Assembly: GCA_022844345.1 (NCBI GenBank)
Contig: JALHLU010000007.1
Span: 62,001-126,000, forward strand
Reading direction: 5' to 3'
DNA: 64,000 bases
From: Hyphomonadaceae bacterium
GTDB taxonomy: Bacteria; Pseudomonadota; Alphaproteobacteria; Caulobacterales; Hyphomonadaceae
Part shown: positions 29,145 through 38,513 of the stretch, one piece after another
Position numbering within the stretch: the stretch's first letter is position 1
How the letters are laid out: every line of letters starts with the position of its first letter
The notes under the pieces: model-generated
What the model saw: the letters and a program-made list of their open reading frames with translations, nothing else
Told to the model about the DNA's origin: nothing
Database searches by the model: none
Made by a program: the position numbers and the translations under genes

Positions 29145-29367
29145 GTGGTTGGTCGCTGTCGCGGAACAGTCACAGGCCGAAACACGTCTGTGGCCGCGAT
29201 CCGGCCCCGCCATGCTCAGACTGAATGCCCGCTGAACGTTCAGGGTATTTTCCGCCCAGAATCAGGATGCGCCGGGAAATATTCTGGCAGTTTTGGCCCG
29301 GCGCTCTGGTTGACCCGCGAGCGCTCACACAGCATAGATTAAGGATCAATATCGGGGGTTTAAAAAC
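29145..29367. other. Intergenic region
   Basis: About 220 bp with no gene; it should contain the promoter of the glycine-zipper protein. A TTGACC element lies at about 29311, but no good -10 follows. Confidence 0.35.
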
Positions 29368-29907
29368 ATGAAAACGTCAAAAACTGCGATCGCTGTCGCG
29401 ATGGCCGGAGCGCTGACCGCGTCGGCTTGCGAGAATATGGAAGAAACGATGGGCATGCTCGGCGCTGTTGCCGGTGCGGGCCTCGCCTATGCACTCGTCG
29501 GCGATGACAACGGCGCCGTGCTCGCTGCTGCGATGCTCGCAGGCGCCGCTGCCGGCGGCTGGCTCGGCTCGAATTTCGGCCGCGGCCTCGACGAGGCCGA
29601 ACGTGAGCGCGTGGCTCAGTCCACGCAGCAGGTCCTCAACCAGGAAGTGCCCACCAACTCGCCGCTGCGCAGCGCCAGCGCCGCCTACTCCTCGCAGGCG
29701 GCCGCAGTCGCGCCGACGGTGAATTGGACGAGCCCCAACAACCCGGACACGGTTTCGGGCCGCACCACGCTGCTGCAGGTCAGCGGTGATGGCGGCGGCG
29801 GCGAATGCCGCACCGTGCGCCAGCTCGTTGTCGTCAACGGCCAGGAAGAACAGCAGGACGCGCAGTTCTGCCGGTCCAACCCGAGCGCCCAGTGGCAGAT
29901 GGCATAG
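29368..29907 (+). CDS. Glycine-zipper outer-membrane/surface-antigen-like protein
   Basis: 179 residues. An N-terminal lipoprotein-like signal (AGALTASAC, Cys21) is followed by a Gly/Ala zipper (GAVAGAGLAYALVGDDNGAV, AGAAAGGWLGSNFG, about 30-70) and a C-terminal strand region with CRTVRQLVVVNGQEEQQDAQ. This is the 17-kDa surface antigen / RT0821-like architecture of alphaproteobacterial envelope proteins. It would sit in the outer membrane facing the periplasm. Confidence 0.8.
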   Translation: MKTSKTAIAVAMAGALTASACENMEETMGMLGAVAGAGLAYALVGDDNGAVLAAAMLAGAAAGGWLGSNFGRGLDEAERERVAQSTQQVLNQEVPTNSPLRSASAAYSSQAAAVAPTVNWTSPNNPDTVSGRTTLLQVSGDGGGGECRTVRQLVVVNGQEEQQDAQFCRSNPSAQWQMA

Positions 29908-30136
29908 TTCAGACGGCTCAACTCTGAGAAGGGTGGAGTGAAGGAAGATGTAAGTGTGTTGGTTCTGGCGGCTGGGGCGTGCGTCCCTGGCCGCCAGTCC
30001 AGGCCGGGTCCGCAGGCAGGCGTTTCCGGCGCCAGACAGAATACCCCGTCATGACGGCGGAGACTCGAAGGGAAGGGTTCGGGATGGTCGGCCGCCAAAC
30101 ATGTGGCCGCGCCCGGAAAGGACGAAGGTGACCGGC

Positions 30137-30889
30137 ATGAAACGGCTGGCAGGAATGATCGTCGCGGGCCTGTTTGCACTCGCTGCCGCGCCCGTCTCGG
30201 CGCAAAGCGGAACGAACGTGCTCGAGTCCGGCGGCAAGATCTGCTTCAGCTCCGGGCGTATGTCTCACGAATCTCCGGCCGACTTTGAGGCGCGCGTCCG
30301 CGCCGAACAATCGATGCCCGGCTGGATCGGCGAAGCGATCCGCAAGATGCAGCAGGGGCCGGAGGTGATGAGTTTCACTTTTCGCCAGATCGGCAATGAT
30401 CGCATCCTCGTCGCAAACGGTGGTGTCGATGCGAATGCCGCCGGCCGCCTCGACCAGGCGCTGAAAACTTACGGTCCAATCCACGAAGTGTGGTTCAATT
30501 CCCCCGGCGGCATCAGCTATCAGGGCGTGCTTATGGGTGATCTCATCCGCGGCCATGGCGCCAGCACGCGCGTCGTCCGCGGCGATGGCTGCGCTTCGGC
30601 CTGCAGCACAGCTTTTCTCGGCGGCGTCATGCGCGAGGTTGAGCCCGGCGCTGTCTATGGCGTTCACATCTACAGCCGCCAGATCTCCGGCACGGTCGTG
30701 TCCGACAGCGACGATCTCAACAACCGGACAGCCGAAGACGTGAAGGCCGCCACGGACCGTGCGCTGTACGTCCAGCGCATGGGAATCGGAAAAACCTGGT
30801 TGTCCATCTGGTCGGATACGCACCCTGGCTGCATGACGTTCATGTCGCAGGACCAGATGCGCCGATCCTTCGTCGACAACCTCGACTAG
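30137..30889 (+). CDS. Periplasmic ClpP/crotonase-fold protein (COG3904-like)
   Basis: 250 residues with a signal peptide ending APVSAQS. The mature part has VWFNSPGGISYQGVLMGDLI, the oxyanion-strand pattern of ClpP-fold proteins, and DGCASACSTAFLGG, where S154 aligns with the nucleophile position. This matches predicted periplasmic proteins of the COG3904 type; proteolysis has not been shown for the family. ATG 30137 follows GAAGGTG; the frame is open further upstream but without a signal peptide. Confidence 0.8.
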   Translation: MKRLAGMIVAGLFALAAAPVSAQSGTNVLESGGKICFSSGRMSHESPADFEARVRAEQSMPGWIGEAIRKMQQGPEVMSFTFRQIGNDRILVANGGVDANAAGRLDQALKTYGPIHEVWFNSPGGISYQGVLMGDLIRGHGASTRVVRGDGCASACSTAFLGGVMREVEPGAVYGVHIYSRQISGTVVSDSDDLNNRTAEDVKAATDRALYVQRMGIGKTWLSIWSDTHPGCMTFMSQDQMRRSFVDNLD

Positions 30890-31131
30890 GGCTGCATCAG
30901 CTGACGTGGATGGGGCCAACCGCTGCCCAACAGCTGCTCTCATTCCCTAGCGGCCTGAAAGGTTGCCGTTGGAAAGTGGCCTTGGCTGACAGCTGACCGC
31001 AGCTCCACCCCATGAAGTTTTTGCAAATGACGACCGCTTAATGCCGCAGGGGATGGACGAAACCCATATCCCGCTCTATGTACCCCGCACATCCAGAACC
31101 CAACGACTTAGCGTTGATTCCGAAAGCCTGA

Positions 31132-31605
31132 ATGCAACCGAAGAACTCGACATTCTCTGAACGGCAAGCCGCATCGGTTGCCGCCAAGAAAGCCCTTCTC
31201 GAAAAATTCAAACCCAAGCCAACGGTCCAGGCGGAAGCGCCGATCGACCACGAGGCTGAACGCCGCGCGCGCGCGGAGGTCCTCCGCGCTGAACGCGAAG
31301 CTGAAAAGCTCGAGCGCCAGCGCGCTCGCGAGGAAGCCGCCGCCGCCGCCGAAAAGGCCCGGCTCGAAGCGCTTGCCGCGGCCGAGCAGGCCCGTCTTGA
31401 CGCCGAGCTGTCCATCGACGCCCAGAAGCGGGCCGAGCGCAAAGCCCGTAAGAAGGAAATCAAGGAAGCGGCCAAGAACAAGAAAGAGACGCGCTCCGTC
31501 TCCAAGCCCGGCGGTCCGCGCGAAGAGCGCGCGGTGGATCCCTTCGAGGAACACCGCCGTTACATCCAGAGCCTCGAGCGCGGCCGCGAACGCCGCCGCG
31601 CCTGA
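31132..31605 (+). CDS. DUF6481-family charged helical protein
   Basis: 157 residues, almost entirely helix and extremely charged. It opens NSTFSERQAASVAAKKALLE, continues with an Arg/Glu/Ala coiled-coil tract (about 40-120) and ends PFEEHRRYIQSLERGRERRR. This matches the DUF6481 family of alphaproteobacteria, of unknown function. A strong terminator follows 25 bp downstream. Confidence 0.8.
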   Translation: MQPKNSTFSERQAASVAAKKALLEKFKPKPTVQAEAPIDHEAERRARAEVLRAEREAEKLERQRAREEAAAAAEKARLEALAAAEQARLDAELSIDAQKRAERKARKKEIKEAAKNKKETRSVSKPGGPREERAVDPFEEHRRYIQSLERGRERRRA

Positions 31606-31629
31606 TCCAGCTCCTCTGATCCATCTCCG

Positions 31630-31668
31630 AAACGGCCCCCGGCATCCCCCGGGGGCCGTTTTGTTTTC
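31630..31668 (+). terminator. Strong Rho-independent terminator
   Basis: AAACGGCCCCCGG and CCGGGGGCCGTTT, a perfect 13-bp stem, loop CATCCC, followed by TTGTTTT. It ends the DUF6481 transcript. Confidence 0.9.
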
Positions 31669-31770
31669 TGGGCCGCGTGGTGGCCGCCTCCCCCAACGGC
31701 GCCGATTGCGCATTTGCGCCAGCTTTGCTCTTGTCCGCCCCGGGGAAGGGTGTGGAAAAGGCGAGCGAAC

Positions 31771-32367
31771 ATGGAAATCTGGTATTTTCCGGCCTTCTTC
31801 GGCGGCCTCGCCTTATTCTTCGGCGCCCACCTGTTCAGCGCCTTCCGTGCGCGCGGGGAGGGCGACATCGCGCTCCGCATGGGCCGCGGCCCCTATATGG
31901 GGCTCTACTCGCTGGTCTCGGGCGTCGGCCTTGCCGCGCTGATCTGGGGTTACGCCTACCTCAAGCCGGGCTGGTTCTACTTCGCCACCCCGCCGGAATG
32001 GACGCGCCATATCGCGATGGCGCTCATGCTCCCGGCCATGATCCTGATCGTCGCCGCCTACATGCGCCCGGTCGGGTTCATCAAGAAGGCCGTGAAGCAT
32101 CCGATGCTCGCCGCCGTGAAACTGTGGGCCGCCGCCCACCTTCTGGTGAACTGGGACCTCGCCTCGATCATCTTCTTCGGCAGCTTTCTCGCTTTCGGCG
32201 TCATCGACCGGATCATGGTCAAGCGGCGCGGGGACATGGGCGCGGCTGCGGCCAAGCCCAACGTGCTGGGCGACCTCCTGTCCATCGCCATCGGAATCGC
32301 CCTTTACCTGCTGCTCGTCTACCAACTCCACGGCGACCTTTTCGGCGCGAATGTGCTGTTGAAGTAG
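31771..32367 (+). CDS. NnrU-family membrane protein
   Basis: 198 residues with about six membrane helices and the NnrU pattern (LFFGAHLFSAFRARGEGDIA at the start, AMALMLPAMILIVAAYMRPV and KHPMLAAVKLWAAAHLLVNW later). NnrU was described beside nitrite/nitric oxide reductase genes, but family members are widespread without denitrification; no nir/nor genes are in the window. The start at 31771 (MEIWYF) is preferred to the longer frame from 31714. Confidence 0.88.
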   Translation: MEIWYFPAFFGGLALFFGAHLFSAFRARGEGDIALRMGRGPYMGLYSLVSGVGLAALIWGYAYLKPGWFYFATPPEWTRHIAMALMLPAMILIVAAYMRPVGFIKKAVKHPMLAAVKLWAAAHLLVNWDLASIIFFGSFLAFGVIDRIMVKRRGDMGAAAAKPNVLGDLLSIAIGIALYLLLVYQLHGDLFGANVLLK

Positions 32368-32590
32368 ACACGACGCCGTCCTTCGCCGAACGGGGAAGGG
32401 GGGCTCGCTACGACTCGCGCGGCCCTCGGGGGTCGGCGGACAGCCCTTAAGGCCTGCCTGTCATGGCGGGCCGGGCTCACCGATTCACCATGTTCATCAG
32501 CGTCCGCGCCGGCCCAACCGCCTCTTTTCATTGCGCCCGCCGCCCATGCGCCCTATGCAGCCGCGAGCTGCCAACAAGGACTCCCGCCCC

Positions 32591-33415
32591 ATGTCCGCCC
32601 AGGTCCAGTCCCGGCGCAAGACGGTCCGCGATATTGCCGCCGCAAAGGGCGCAACACCGCTGGTCTGCCTCACGGCCTACACCGCCCCGGTGGCTGAGCT
32701 GCTGGATGAGCGATGCGATGTCATCCTGGTCGGCGACAGCGTCGGCATGGTGATCCACGGCCTGCCCACCACGGTTGGCGTCACGCTCGAGATGATGATC
32801 CTGCACGGCCAGGCCGTGATGCGCGCCTCGAAGCAGGCTTTCGTCGTCGTCGACATGCCCTTCGGCTCCTACGAGGCCAGCGTCGAGCAGGCCTTCATGA
32901 ACGCCTCGCGGATCATGAAGGAAACCGGCTGCCAGGCCGTGAAGATCGAGGCGGGCGAATACGCCGCCGCGACCGTCCGCTACCTGGTCGAGCGCGGCAT
33001 CCCGGTCATGGCGCATGTCGGCCTGCGCCCCCAGGCCACCAACGTGGATGGCGGCTTCAAGGCGAAGGGCCGGACTGATGCTGAACGCGACCGGGTCATC
33101 GCCGAAGCCGTTGCCGCCGACCAGGCGGGCTGCTTCGCCATGGTGATCGAGGGGGTGGCCGAGGATCTTGCCGCCGATATCACCGCCAGGGTTCGCTGTC
33201 CCACCGTGGGGATCGGCGCCTCCGTCACCTGTGACGGTCAGATCCTTGTAACCGACGACCTTCTGGGCATGTTCGCGTGGACCCCCAAATTCGTCCGCCG
33301 CTATGCCGATCTCCGGGCTGAAATCGGGAAGGCTGTGGATGGATATGCCTCGGATGTGCGGGCCCGCCGCTTCCCCGGTGAAAAAGAGACCTACACCCTC
33401 AAAAAAGGGCCATAA
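32591..33415 (+). CDS. panB: 3-methyl-2-oxobutanoate hydroxymethyltransferase
   Basis: 274 residues. It catalyses the first committed step of pantothenate synthesis, adding a hydroxymethyl group from methylene-THF to 2-oxoisovalerate. Signatures: LTAYTAPVAELLDERCDVIL, the Mg2+ site VGDSVGM and VVVDMPFGSY, the catalytic-site IEAGE and HVGLRPQ. ATG 32591 is preferred over the upstream in-frame start at 32531 because it matches the family N-terminus. It begins a same-strand run with the TPR-like gene, bamB and der. Confidence 0.95.
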   Translation: MSAQVQSRRKTVRDIAAAKGATPLVCLTAYTAPVAELLDERCDVILVGDSVGMVIHGLPTTVGVTLEMMILHGQAVMRASKQAFVVVDMPFGSYEASVEQAFMNASRIMKETGCQAVKIEAGEYAAATVRYLVERGIPVMAHVGLRPQATNVDGGFKAKGRTDAERDRVIAEAVAADQAGCFAMVIEGVAEDLAADITARVRCPTVGIGASVTCDGQILVTDDLLGMFAWTPKFVRRYADLRAEIGKAVDGYASDVRARRFPGEKETYTLKKGP

Positions 33416-33490
33416 TCCCAACGGCTTTGTCGAATTGCCGGGGCGAGCGGTCCCGGCTAGGTTGCCGTTCCTTTTGGAGCACCCCTGCGC

Positions 33491-34228
33491 GTGAACGATA
33501 TTTTTCAGGAAGTCGACAAGGAACTGCGCGGGGAAACTCTCGCCAGCCTGTGGAAGCGCTGGCAGTGGTTCGTCTACGCTGGCGTCGCCGCGCTGATCAT
33601 TGGCGTTGCTGTTTTCGAGATCATGCGCGGCATGCGGGCCGAAGAGATCGCCCGCGCCGGCAAGGTCTATGATGCAGGCTTCGTCGCCGGCGAATCCGGC
33701 GACCTCGCCACCGCCCGCGCCCGCTTCACCGACCTCACCACCGACAAGACCGGCTTTGCCGTGCTCGCCGGTCACATGCTCGCCGGCGTCGAGAAACAGC
33801 TCACCGGCGACAATGCAGCGATTGAGGGCCACCTGAAGCAGGCCGCCGCCGCCGACACCGGCATCCTTGGCGACATGGCCACGCTCAAGCTCGGCTACCT
33901 CAAGGCCGACACCGCCCCGCTAGCCGAACTCGAAGCCACGCTGAAGCCGTTGACCGACAAGGACAACCAGGTCTCGCGTCTCGCGACCGAACTGATCGCG
34001 GTGAAGGCGCTCGCCGAAGGCGACACCGAACGCGCCCGCGACCTCTTCGAAAGCCTCGCCGCCAAGCTTGATGCGCCCCAGGCCATGCAGCGCCGCGTGA
34101 CGCAGGCCTTGGCCACGCTGCCCGTTCGAGAGGTCAATCTCGACGCCCCGGCTGCACCGGCGACTCCCGCTCCCGCTCAGCCCGCTCCCGCGGATGCTGC
34201 ACCGGCCCAGCCCGCACAGGCCCAGTAA
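33491..34228 (+). CDS. TPR-like inner-membrane protein (YfgM/Tol-Pal-type ancillary factor)
   Basis: 245 residues. A cytoplasmic N-terminus (MNDIFQEVDKELRGETLAS) precedes one membrane helix (about 26-45, FVYAGVAALIIGVAVFEI) and a periplasmic helical repeat domain. A Pro/Ala tail (APAAPATPAPAQPAPADAAP) ends the protein. This is the YfgM arrangement, and it is upstream of bamB and der as yfgM is in many proteobacteria. The start is GTG 33491, with TTGGAG upstream. Its stop overlaps the bamB start by one base. Confidence 0.85.
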   Translation: MNDIFQEVDKELRGETLASLWKRWQWFVYAGVAALIIGVAVFEIMRGMRAEEIARAGKVYDAGFVAGESGDLATARARFTDLTTDKTGFAVLAGHMLAGVEKQLTGDNAAIEGHLKQAAAADTGILGDMATLKLGYLKADTAPLAELEATLKPLTDKDNQVSRLATELIAVKALAEGDTERARDLFESLAAKLDAPQAMQRRVTQALATLPVREVNLDAPAAPATPAPAQPAPADAAPAQPAQAQ

Positions 34229-35553
34229 TGTCCTCAGTGATGCGTACCCTGTTCCTGGTTGCCCCGCTTGCCGGGCTTCTCGCCGCCTGCGGCAGCGCCC
34301 CTGTCGTCCTCTCAGAGGAGGAGAAGGCCGCCCGCATCGTCATCAACCCGTTCCAGGAGAACATGACGCCAGACCCGGCGCTCGCCTCCGCCGTCATCAC
34401 GCTGCCCGCGGGTCAGGCCAATGCAGACTGGCCCCAGTCCGGCCTCAACGCCGCCAAGGTCCCCGGCGTTCTCGCCGCCGCGCCTGAATTTCGCGAGGCC
34501 TGGCGCATAGGCATCGGCGAAGGCTCCAGCGAACAGAAACGCATTGTCGCCGCCCCCGTCGTGAAGGACGGCCGCATCTACGTGATCGACGCCGCCCAGC
34601 GCGTCTCCGCCTTCGACGCCGAAAGCGGTAACCGTGTGTGGGAAAACCGCCTCAAGGCCGCCAACCCGCAATGGGACGAATTCTCCGTCGGCGGCGGCAT
34701 CGGCATCTCGGGCGACAAGCTGATCGTCGCCTCAGGCTTCGGCTATGTCGCGGCCCTCAACCTGTCCGATGGCTCCGAGATCTGGCGCCGCACCACCGAA
34801 AGCCCGCTCTCGTCCTCGCCCGCCATCCTCGGCTCGCGCGCCTTCCTCACCTCAACCAACAACGATTTCTACGCCATCGACACTGACACTGGCGAAGTCA
34901 TCTGGAACGATCAGGCCATCGCCGAATCCGCGCGCGTCCTGTCCTCGCCCAGCCCTGCCGCCACTCAGGATATCCTCGTCGTCGGCTATTCTTCGGGCGA
35001 GCTCATCGCCTACCTGCCGGCCAACGGCCGCCGCCTGTGGGCCGACACGCTGACCTCCACCGGCCGCTACACGCCGCTCTCGGTCATCAACGACATCGCC
35101 GGCAAGCCCACCATCCAGGATGGCATCGTCTACGTCGCCAGCCACTCCGGCATCCTCACGGCGATCGACGCCCGCTCCGGCGCGCGCATCTGGAGCCGCA
35201 CATTCGGCTCGCGCCAGGGCCCGGTCATCGGCGGCGAGTATCTCTTCGTCGTCGGCGTCAACGGCAAGGTCGCCGCCCTCAACAAGATCGACGGCAAGAT
35301 CGCCTGGACCAGGGATCTGCCCGAATTCAAGGATGGCAACCGCGAGCATCGCATCGTGTGGACTGGGCCGCTGCTGGCTGACAACCGCCTCGTCATCGTC
35401 TCGTCCGAAGGCGACGTGATCGCCCTCTCGCCGCAGAACGGCGAAACGGTATCCGAGATGAAGGTGGGGCAGGGCATCTACATCGAGCCCATCGCCGCCG
35501 CCGGCAAGATTTTCGTCCTCACGGACAGCGCGACCCTGATCGCAATCAAATAA
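34228..35553 (+). CDS. bamB: Outer-membrane protein assembly factor BamB
   Basis: 441-residue lipoprotein with lipobox LLAAC (C21). The mature part is an eight-bladed PQQ-type beta-propeller; blade motifs include RIYVIDAAQRVSAFDAESG, GYVAALNLSDGSEIWRR and ILTAIDARSGARIWSR. BamB is the accessory lipoprotein of the BAM complex that folds outer-membrane beta-barrels. The start overlaps the previous stop, and der follows after 30 bp. Confidence 0.93.
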   Translation: MSSVMRTLFLVAPLAGLLAACGSAPVVLSEEEKAARIVINPFQENMTPDPALASAVITLPAGQANADWPQSGLNAAKVPGVLAAAPEFREAWRIGIGEGSSEQKRIVAAPVVKDGRIYVIDAAQRVSAFDAESGNRVWENRLKAANPQWDEFSVGGGIGISGDKLIVASGFGYVAALNLSDGSEIWRRTTESPLSSSPAILGSRAFLTSTNNDFYAIDTDTGEVIWNDQAIAESARVLSSPSPAATQDILVVGYSSGELIAYLPANGRRLWADTLTSTGRYTPLSVINDIAGKPTIQDGIVYVASHSGILTAIDARSGARIWSRTFGSRQGPVIGGEYLFVVGVNGKVAALNKIDGKIAWTRDLPEFKDGNREHRIVWTGPLLADNRLVIVSSEGDVIALSPQNGETVSEMKVGQGIYIEPIAAAGKIFVLTDSATLIAIK

Positions 35554-35583
35554 GCCGCGCTTCCCGCGGCCGGAGTAAGTCCC

Positions 35584-36993
35584 ATGACGCTGACGGTGGC
35601 CATCGTCGGTCGCCCGAATGTCGGCAAGTCCACGCTGTTCAACCGCCTCGCCGGGCGCAAGATCGCGATTGTTGACGACCAACCGGGTGTAACACGCGAT
35701 CGCAAGGAGGCTGTCGGCCGCCTTGGCGACATTGATCTCAAGCTGATCGACACGGCCGGCTTCGAGGACGTCAACGACGCCTCGCTTGAAACGCGCATGC
35801 GCCGCCAGACCGAGATCGCGATCAAGGAAGCGGACGTCTGCATCTTCCTGTACGACGCGCGCGTCGGCGTAACCTCGCTCGACGAACGGTTCGCCCAGCT
35901 CCTGCGCAAGTCGGACAAGCCCGTCATTCTCGCCGCCAACAAGTGCGAGGGGAAGCAGGGCGATGAGGGCCTGCTCGAAGCCTGGCGCCTCGGCCTTGGC
36001 GATCCAGCCCCCCTCTCGGCCGAACACGGCGAGGGCATGTCGGACCTCTATGAACTCCTGCGCCAGGCCGAACAGAAGGTCGCCGAAAGCCAGAACCTCT
36101 CGGAGATCGATTTCTCCGAGCCCAGGCCCGAGGAAGAACCGTTCGACCCGGACGCCGAAGCCCCGCCGGTCGACCCCACCAAGCCGATCCGCATCGCCTT
36201 CGTCGGCCGCCCCAACGCCGGGAAGTCCACCCTTCTCAACGGCATCCTCGGCGATGATCGTTTCATCACCGGCCCCGAAGCGGGCATTACGCGCGACAGC
36301 GTTACCGTCGCGTGGAAATGGCGCGACCGCGAGATCCGCCTCGTCGACACCGCCGGCCTGCGCAAACGCGCCAAGGTCCAGGAAAAACTCGAACGCCTCT
36401 CCACGATGGAGACGACCCACTCCATCCGCTTTGCCGATGTCGTCGTCCTCGTGATGGACCCGAAGGACGCCTTCGAGAAACAGGACGTGCAGATCGCCAA
36501 CCTCGTCCTGCGTGAAGGCCGCGGCCTCGTCTACGCCATCACCAAGTGGGATGCGGTCGATGCGCCCGCCGAAGCCCGCAAGGAAATGGAACACCAGGCC
36601 GAAGCGCATCTCCCGCATGCGAAGGGAACGCCGGTCGTCACCGTCTCCGGCCTCAACGGCCGCAACCTCGACAAGCTGATGGACGCCTGCCTCAAGGTCC
36701 ACAAGGACTGGTCGGCCCGCATCAAGACGCGCGACCTCAACGACTGGCTCGGCTACGTCACACAGAAACACCCGCCGCCGGCTCCCAACGGCAAGCGCAT
36801 CAAGCCGCGCTACATGGCGCAGATGAAGACCCGCCCGCCCACCTTCGTGCTCATGGCCAGCCGCGCCAACGAGATGCCCGAAACCTACAAGCGCTACCTG
36901 CTCAACGAACTCCGCGCCGCGTTCGATCTCCCGGGGGTCCCAATCCGCCTCGTCCTGAAGCAGGGCAAGAACCCGTTCGCGGATAAAGCGTAG
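35584..36993 (+). CDS. der: Ribosome-assembly GTPase Der (EngA)
   Basis: 469 residues with two tandem GTPase domains (G1 motifs GRPNVGKST and GRPNAGKST; G3 DTAGFED and DTAGLRK; NKCEG and TKWD for G4) and a KH-like C-terminus (LGYVTQKHPPPAPNGKRIKP, then ANEMPETYKRYLLNELR). Der helps assemble the 50S subunit. ATG 35584 follows GGAGTAAGTCCC. Confidence 0.97.
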   Translation: MTLTVAIVGRPNVGKSTLFNRLAGRKIAIVDDQPGVTRDRKEAVGRLGDIDLKLIDTAGFEDVNDASLETRMRRQTEIAIKEADVCIFLYDARVGVTSLDERFAQLLRKSDKPVILAANKCEGKQGDEGLLEAWRLGLGDPAPLSAEHGEGMSDLYELLRQAEQKVAESQNLSEIDFSEPRPEEEPFDPDAEAPPVDPTKPIRIAFVGRPNAGKSTLLNGILGDDRFITGPEAGITRDSVTVAWKWRDREIRLVDTAGLRKRAKVQEKLERLSTMETTHSIRFADVVVLVMDPKDAFEKQDVQIANLVLREGRGLVYAITKWDAVDAPAEARKEMEHQAEAHLPHAKGTPVVTVSGLNGRNLDKLMDACLKVHKDWSARIKTRDLNDWLGYVTQKHPPPAPNGKRIKPRYMAQMKTRPPTFVLMASRANEMPETYKRYLLNELRAAFDLPGVPIRLVLKQGKNPFADKA

Positions 36994-37001
36994 GTGGCAG
37001 C

Positions 37002-37310
37002 GTGACGCGCGAAGAGCTCATGAGCCTCGTTCCGCGCACCAAGTACGACACCGAATGTGTCCAGGCGCTTGCCGACCTCGGTTATCCGGCGATCGAGCCG
37101 ATCCTGCCAGAGCTTCTGGAGTGGATACAGGACATGAACTGGCTGGTGGCGCTAGTCCTGGCCCCGTTTCTGGCCAGTATCAGCCTGCCTCTCGCGCCCC
37201 GTTTGCGTTTGATCATGACCGGGGATGACAACCTCTGGAAGAATTGGATTCTTAGAGACGTGATCGGCCGCTCGCCCGCGCTACTCGCGGAATTGATCCG
37301 AGGGCGCTGA
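37002..37310 (+). CDS. DUF5071-domain protein
   Basis: 102 residues. It opens LMSLVPRTKYDTECVQALAD and has LPELLEWIQDMNWLVALVLA, the DUF5071 pattern of small helical proteins found in contact-dependent or immunity-like contexts. The start is GTG 37002 with GGTGG upstream. It lies just after der but is probably an independent acquisition. Function unknown. Confidence 0.75.
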   Translation: MTREELMSLVPRTKYDTECVQALADLGYPAIEPILPELLEWIQDMNWLVALVLAPFLASISLPLAPRLRLIMTGDDNLWKNWILRDVIGRSPALLAELIRGR

Positions 37311-37370
37311 TCAAACCGGGACGATGCGATCAAGCCGAGGCGAGCACTGACTAATGATCGCGCGGGTGAC

Positions 37371-38132
37371 CTATGGCCTAGCCCGCAGTTCGGACGACAG
37401 CGATTCAAACTGCCGTTTGAAGCCGACATCGTTGTGCAATGGCAGCCGCAGGATCGGTTCCTTCTGCGCCCAAATCGTGAAGTCCAATTCCTGTCCCAAC
37501 AACAATAGTTCTAACACCTTATCCGCGTTCTCCCGGTCTTCCACGTTCAGCAGGGTCGCGTTGCCGGGCACTGGGCTCGTACGAACCGGAATGAAGCCGG
37601 TCGTCGAGCCACTGGAATGCGAGCGCAGCACCATGGCGAAATAGCCTGCCTCGGTGGCTATCTGCGGCACCACCATGAAGTTGACCAGCTTGTGCAGCGG
37701 CCCAAATGACCCTCGCTGCACGTTGACGATGATCTGGACCTGACAAGAGCCATTGCCAATGTGGCCACCCTGAAAATCGTACTGCATGACAAGTTCGTCG
37801 CGGCGGCGCACCCAGCCCGACCACTTGGCCAACATTTCATCGTCCGACAGTTGATCCGGGGCTCGACCTTCTGGAGCGGCCGGAGGGGGGGAAGGCGCTG
37901 GCCTAGCCCGCGGTTGGTCTTCTGCGTGAGTTTGTTTAGCTGGCTGAGTGGTGTCACTCTTGTTGCTGCGCTTGCCGATGGAAACGCCGATCCAAATCAA
38001 TCCAAGAATGATTGTAAGTGAACCAAAGATATTGATGCTGATTGAGCGAATGAGCAGGTTACCGCTGCCTAGGCCAAAGGCACCGCCACCCAGCCAGATC
38101 ACCATACAGATAAAGAAGAGTGTCCGAACCAT
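37371..38132 (-). CDS. Unrecognised membrane-anchored protein
   Basis: 253 residues. Two membrane helices sit at the N-terminus (LFFICMVIWLGGGAFGLG and IFGSLTIILGLIWIGVSI, about 4-50), followed by a Pro/Ala-rich linker (ARPAPSPPPAAPEGRAP) and a soluble C-terminal domain containing ELVMQYDFQGGHIGNGS. The start MVRTLF at 38132 is chosen over the longer frame from 38204. The soluble domain is probably cytoplasmic or periplasmic depending on topology; no family recognised. Confidence 0.6.
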   Translation of the reverse strand: MVRTLFFICMVIWLGGGAFGLGSGNLLIRSISINIFGSLTIILGLIWIGVSIGKRSNKSDTTQPAKQTHAEDQPRARPAPSPPPAAPEGRAPDQLSDDEMLAKWSGWVRRRDELVMQYDFQGGHIGNGSCQVQIIVNVQRGSFGPLHKLVNFMVVPQIATEAGYFAMVLRSHSSGSTTGFIPVRTSPVPGNATLLNVEDRENADKVLELLLLGQELDFTIWAQKEPILRLPLHNDVGFKRQFESLSSELRARP

Positions 38133-38346
38133 GCCATCCCCCGACGCCGGATGCGGCAACGCCCGCAAGCGTCGAGTTTGGTGCGGAGGCGGGTCGGGTG
38201 TCAAACCACGATGCGAATGCTGACCTCTATGGCCCGCCTTTAAGGCCTACCAAAACGCCAGCCATCATGGGCTGAAATTGAGCCTGTCGGTAGTCCAGAC
38301 GACTGCTACCAGAACCTACGAATTATTTCCGGACATCACTATACCC

Positions 38347-38365
38347 CCTCCCCACAAGGGGGAGG
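38347..38365. repeat. Short GC hairpin (CCTCCCC/GGGGAGG)
   Basis: 7-bp arms around ACAAG in ACCCCCTCCCCACAAGGGGG. This type of C/G-rich hairpin recurs between genes in many proteobacterial genomes; here only one copy is seen. Confidence 0.4.
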
Positions 38366-38513
38366 AGAGAGCAACTCTCACCGATTTGTGGGAGACCGCT
38401 GTTTCAAACCCGTAGGAAACTCAAAAAACTTCGCGCGTGTTTTCAACACACACGCCTCACACCTTGTGGAATGCAGCCGCGCAGAACCCGCCGGGCCCCG
38501 GAATGAGCGCACA

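Noticed and set aside
27285-29213. 642-residue minus-strand open frame opposite the secreted protein
   Set aside because: No domain or start-site support; it is a high-GC antisense frame to two genes with signal peptide and ArsC signatures.
34852-36771. 639-residue minus-strand open frame opposite bamB and der
   Set aside because: Antisense to two essential-type genes with clear motifs; no ribosome binding site or domain.
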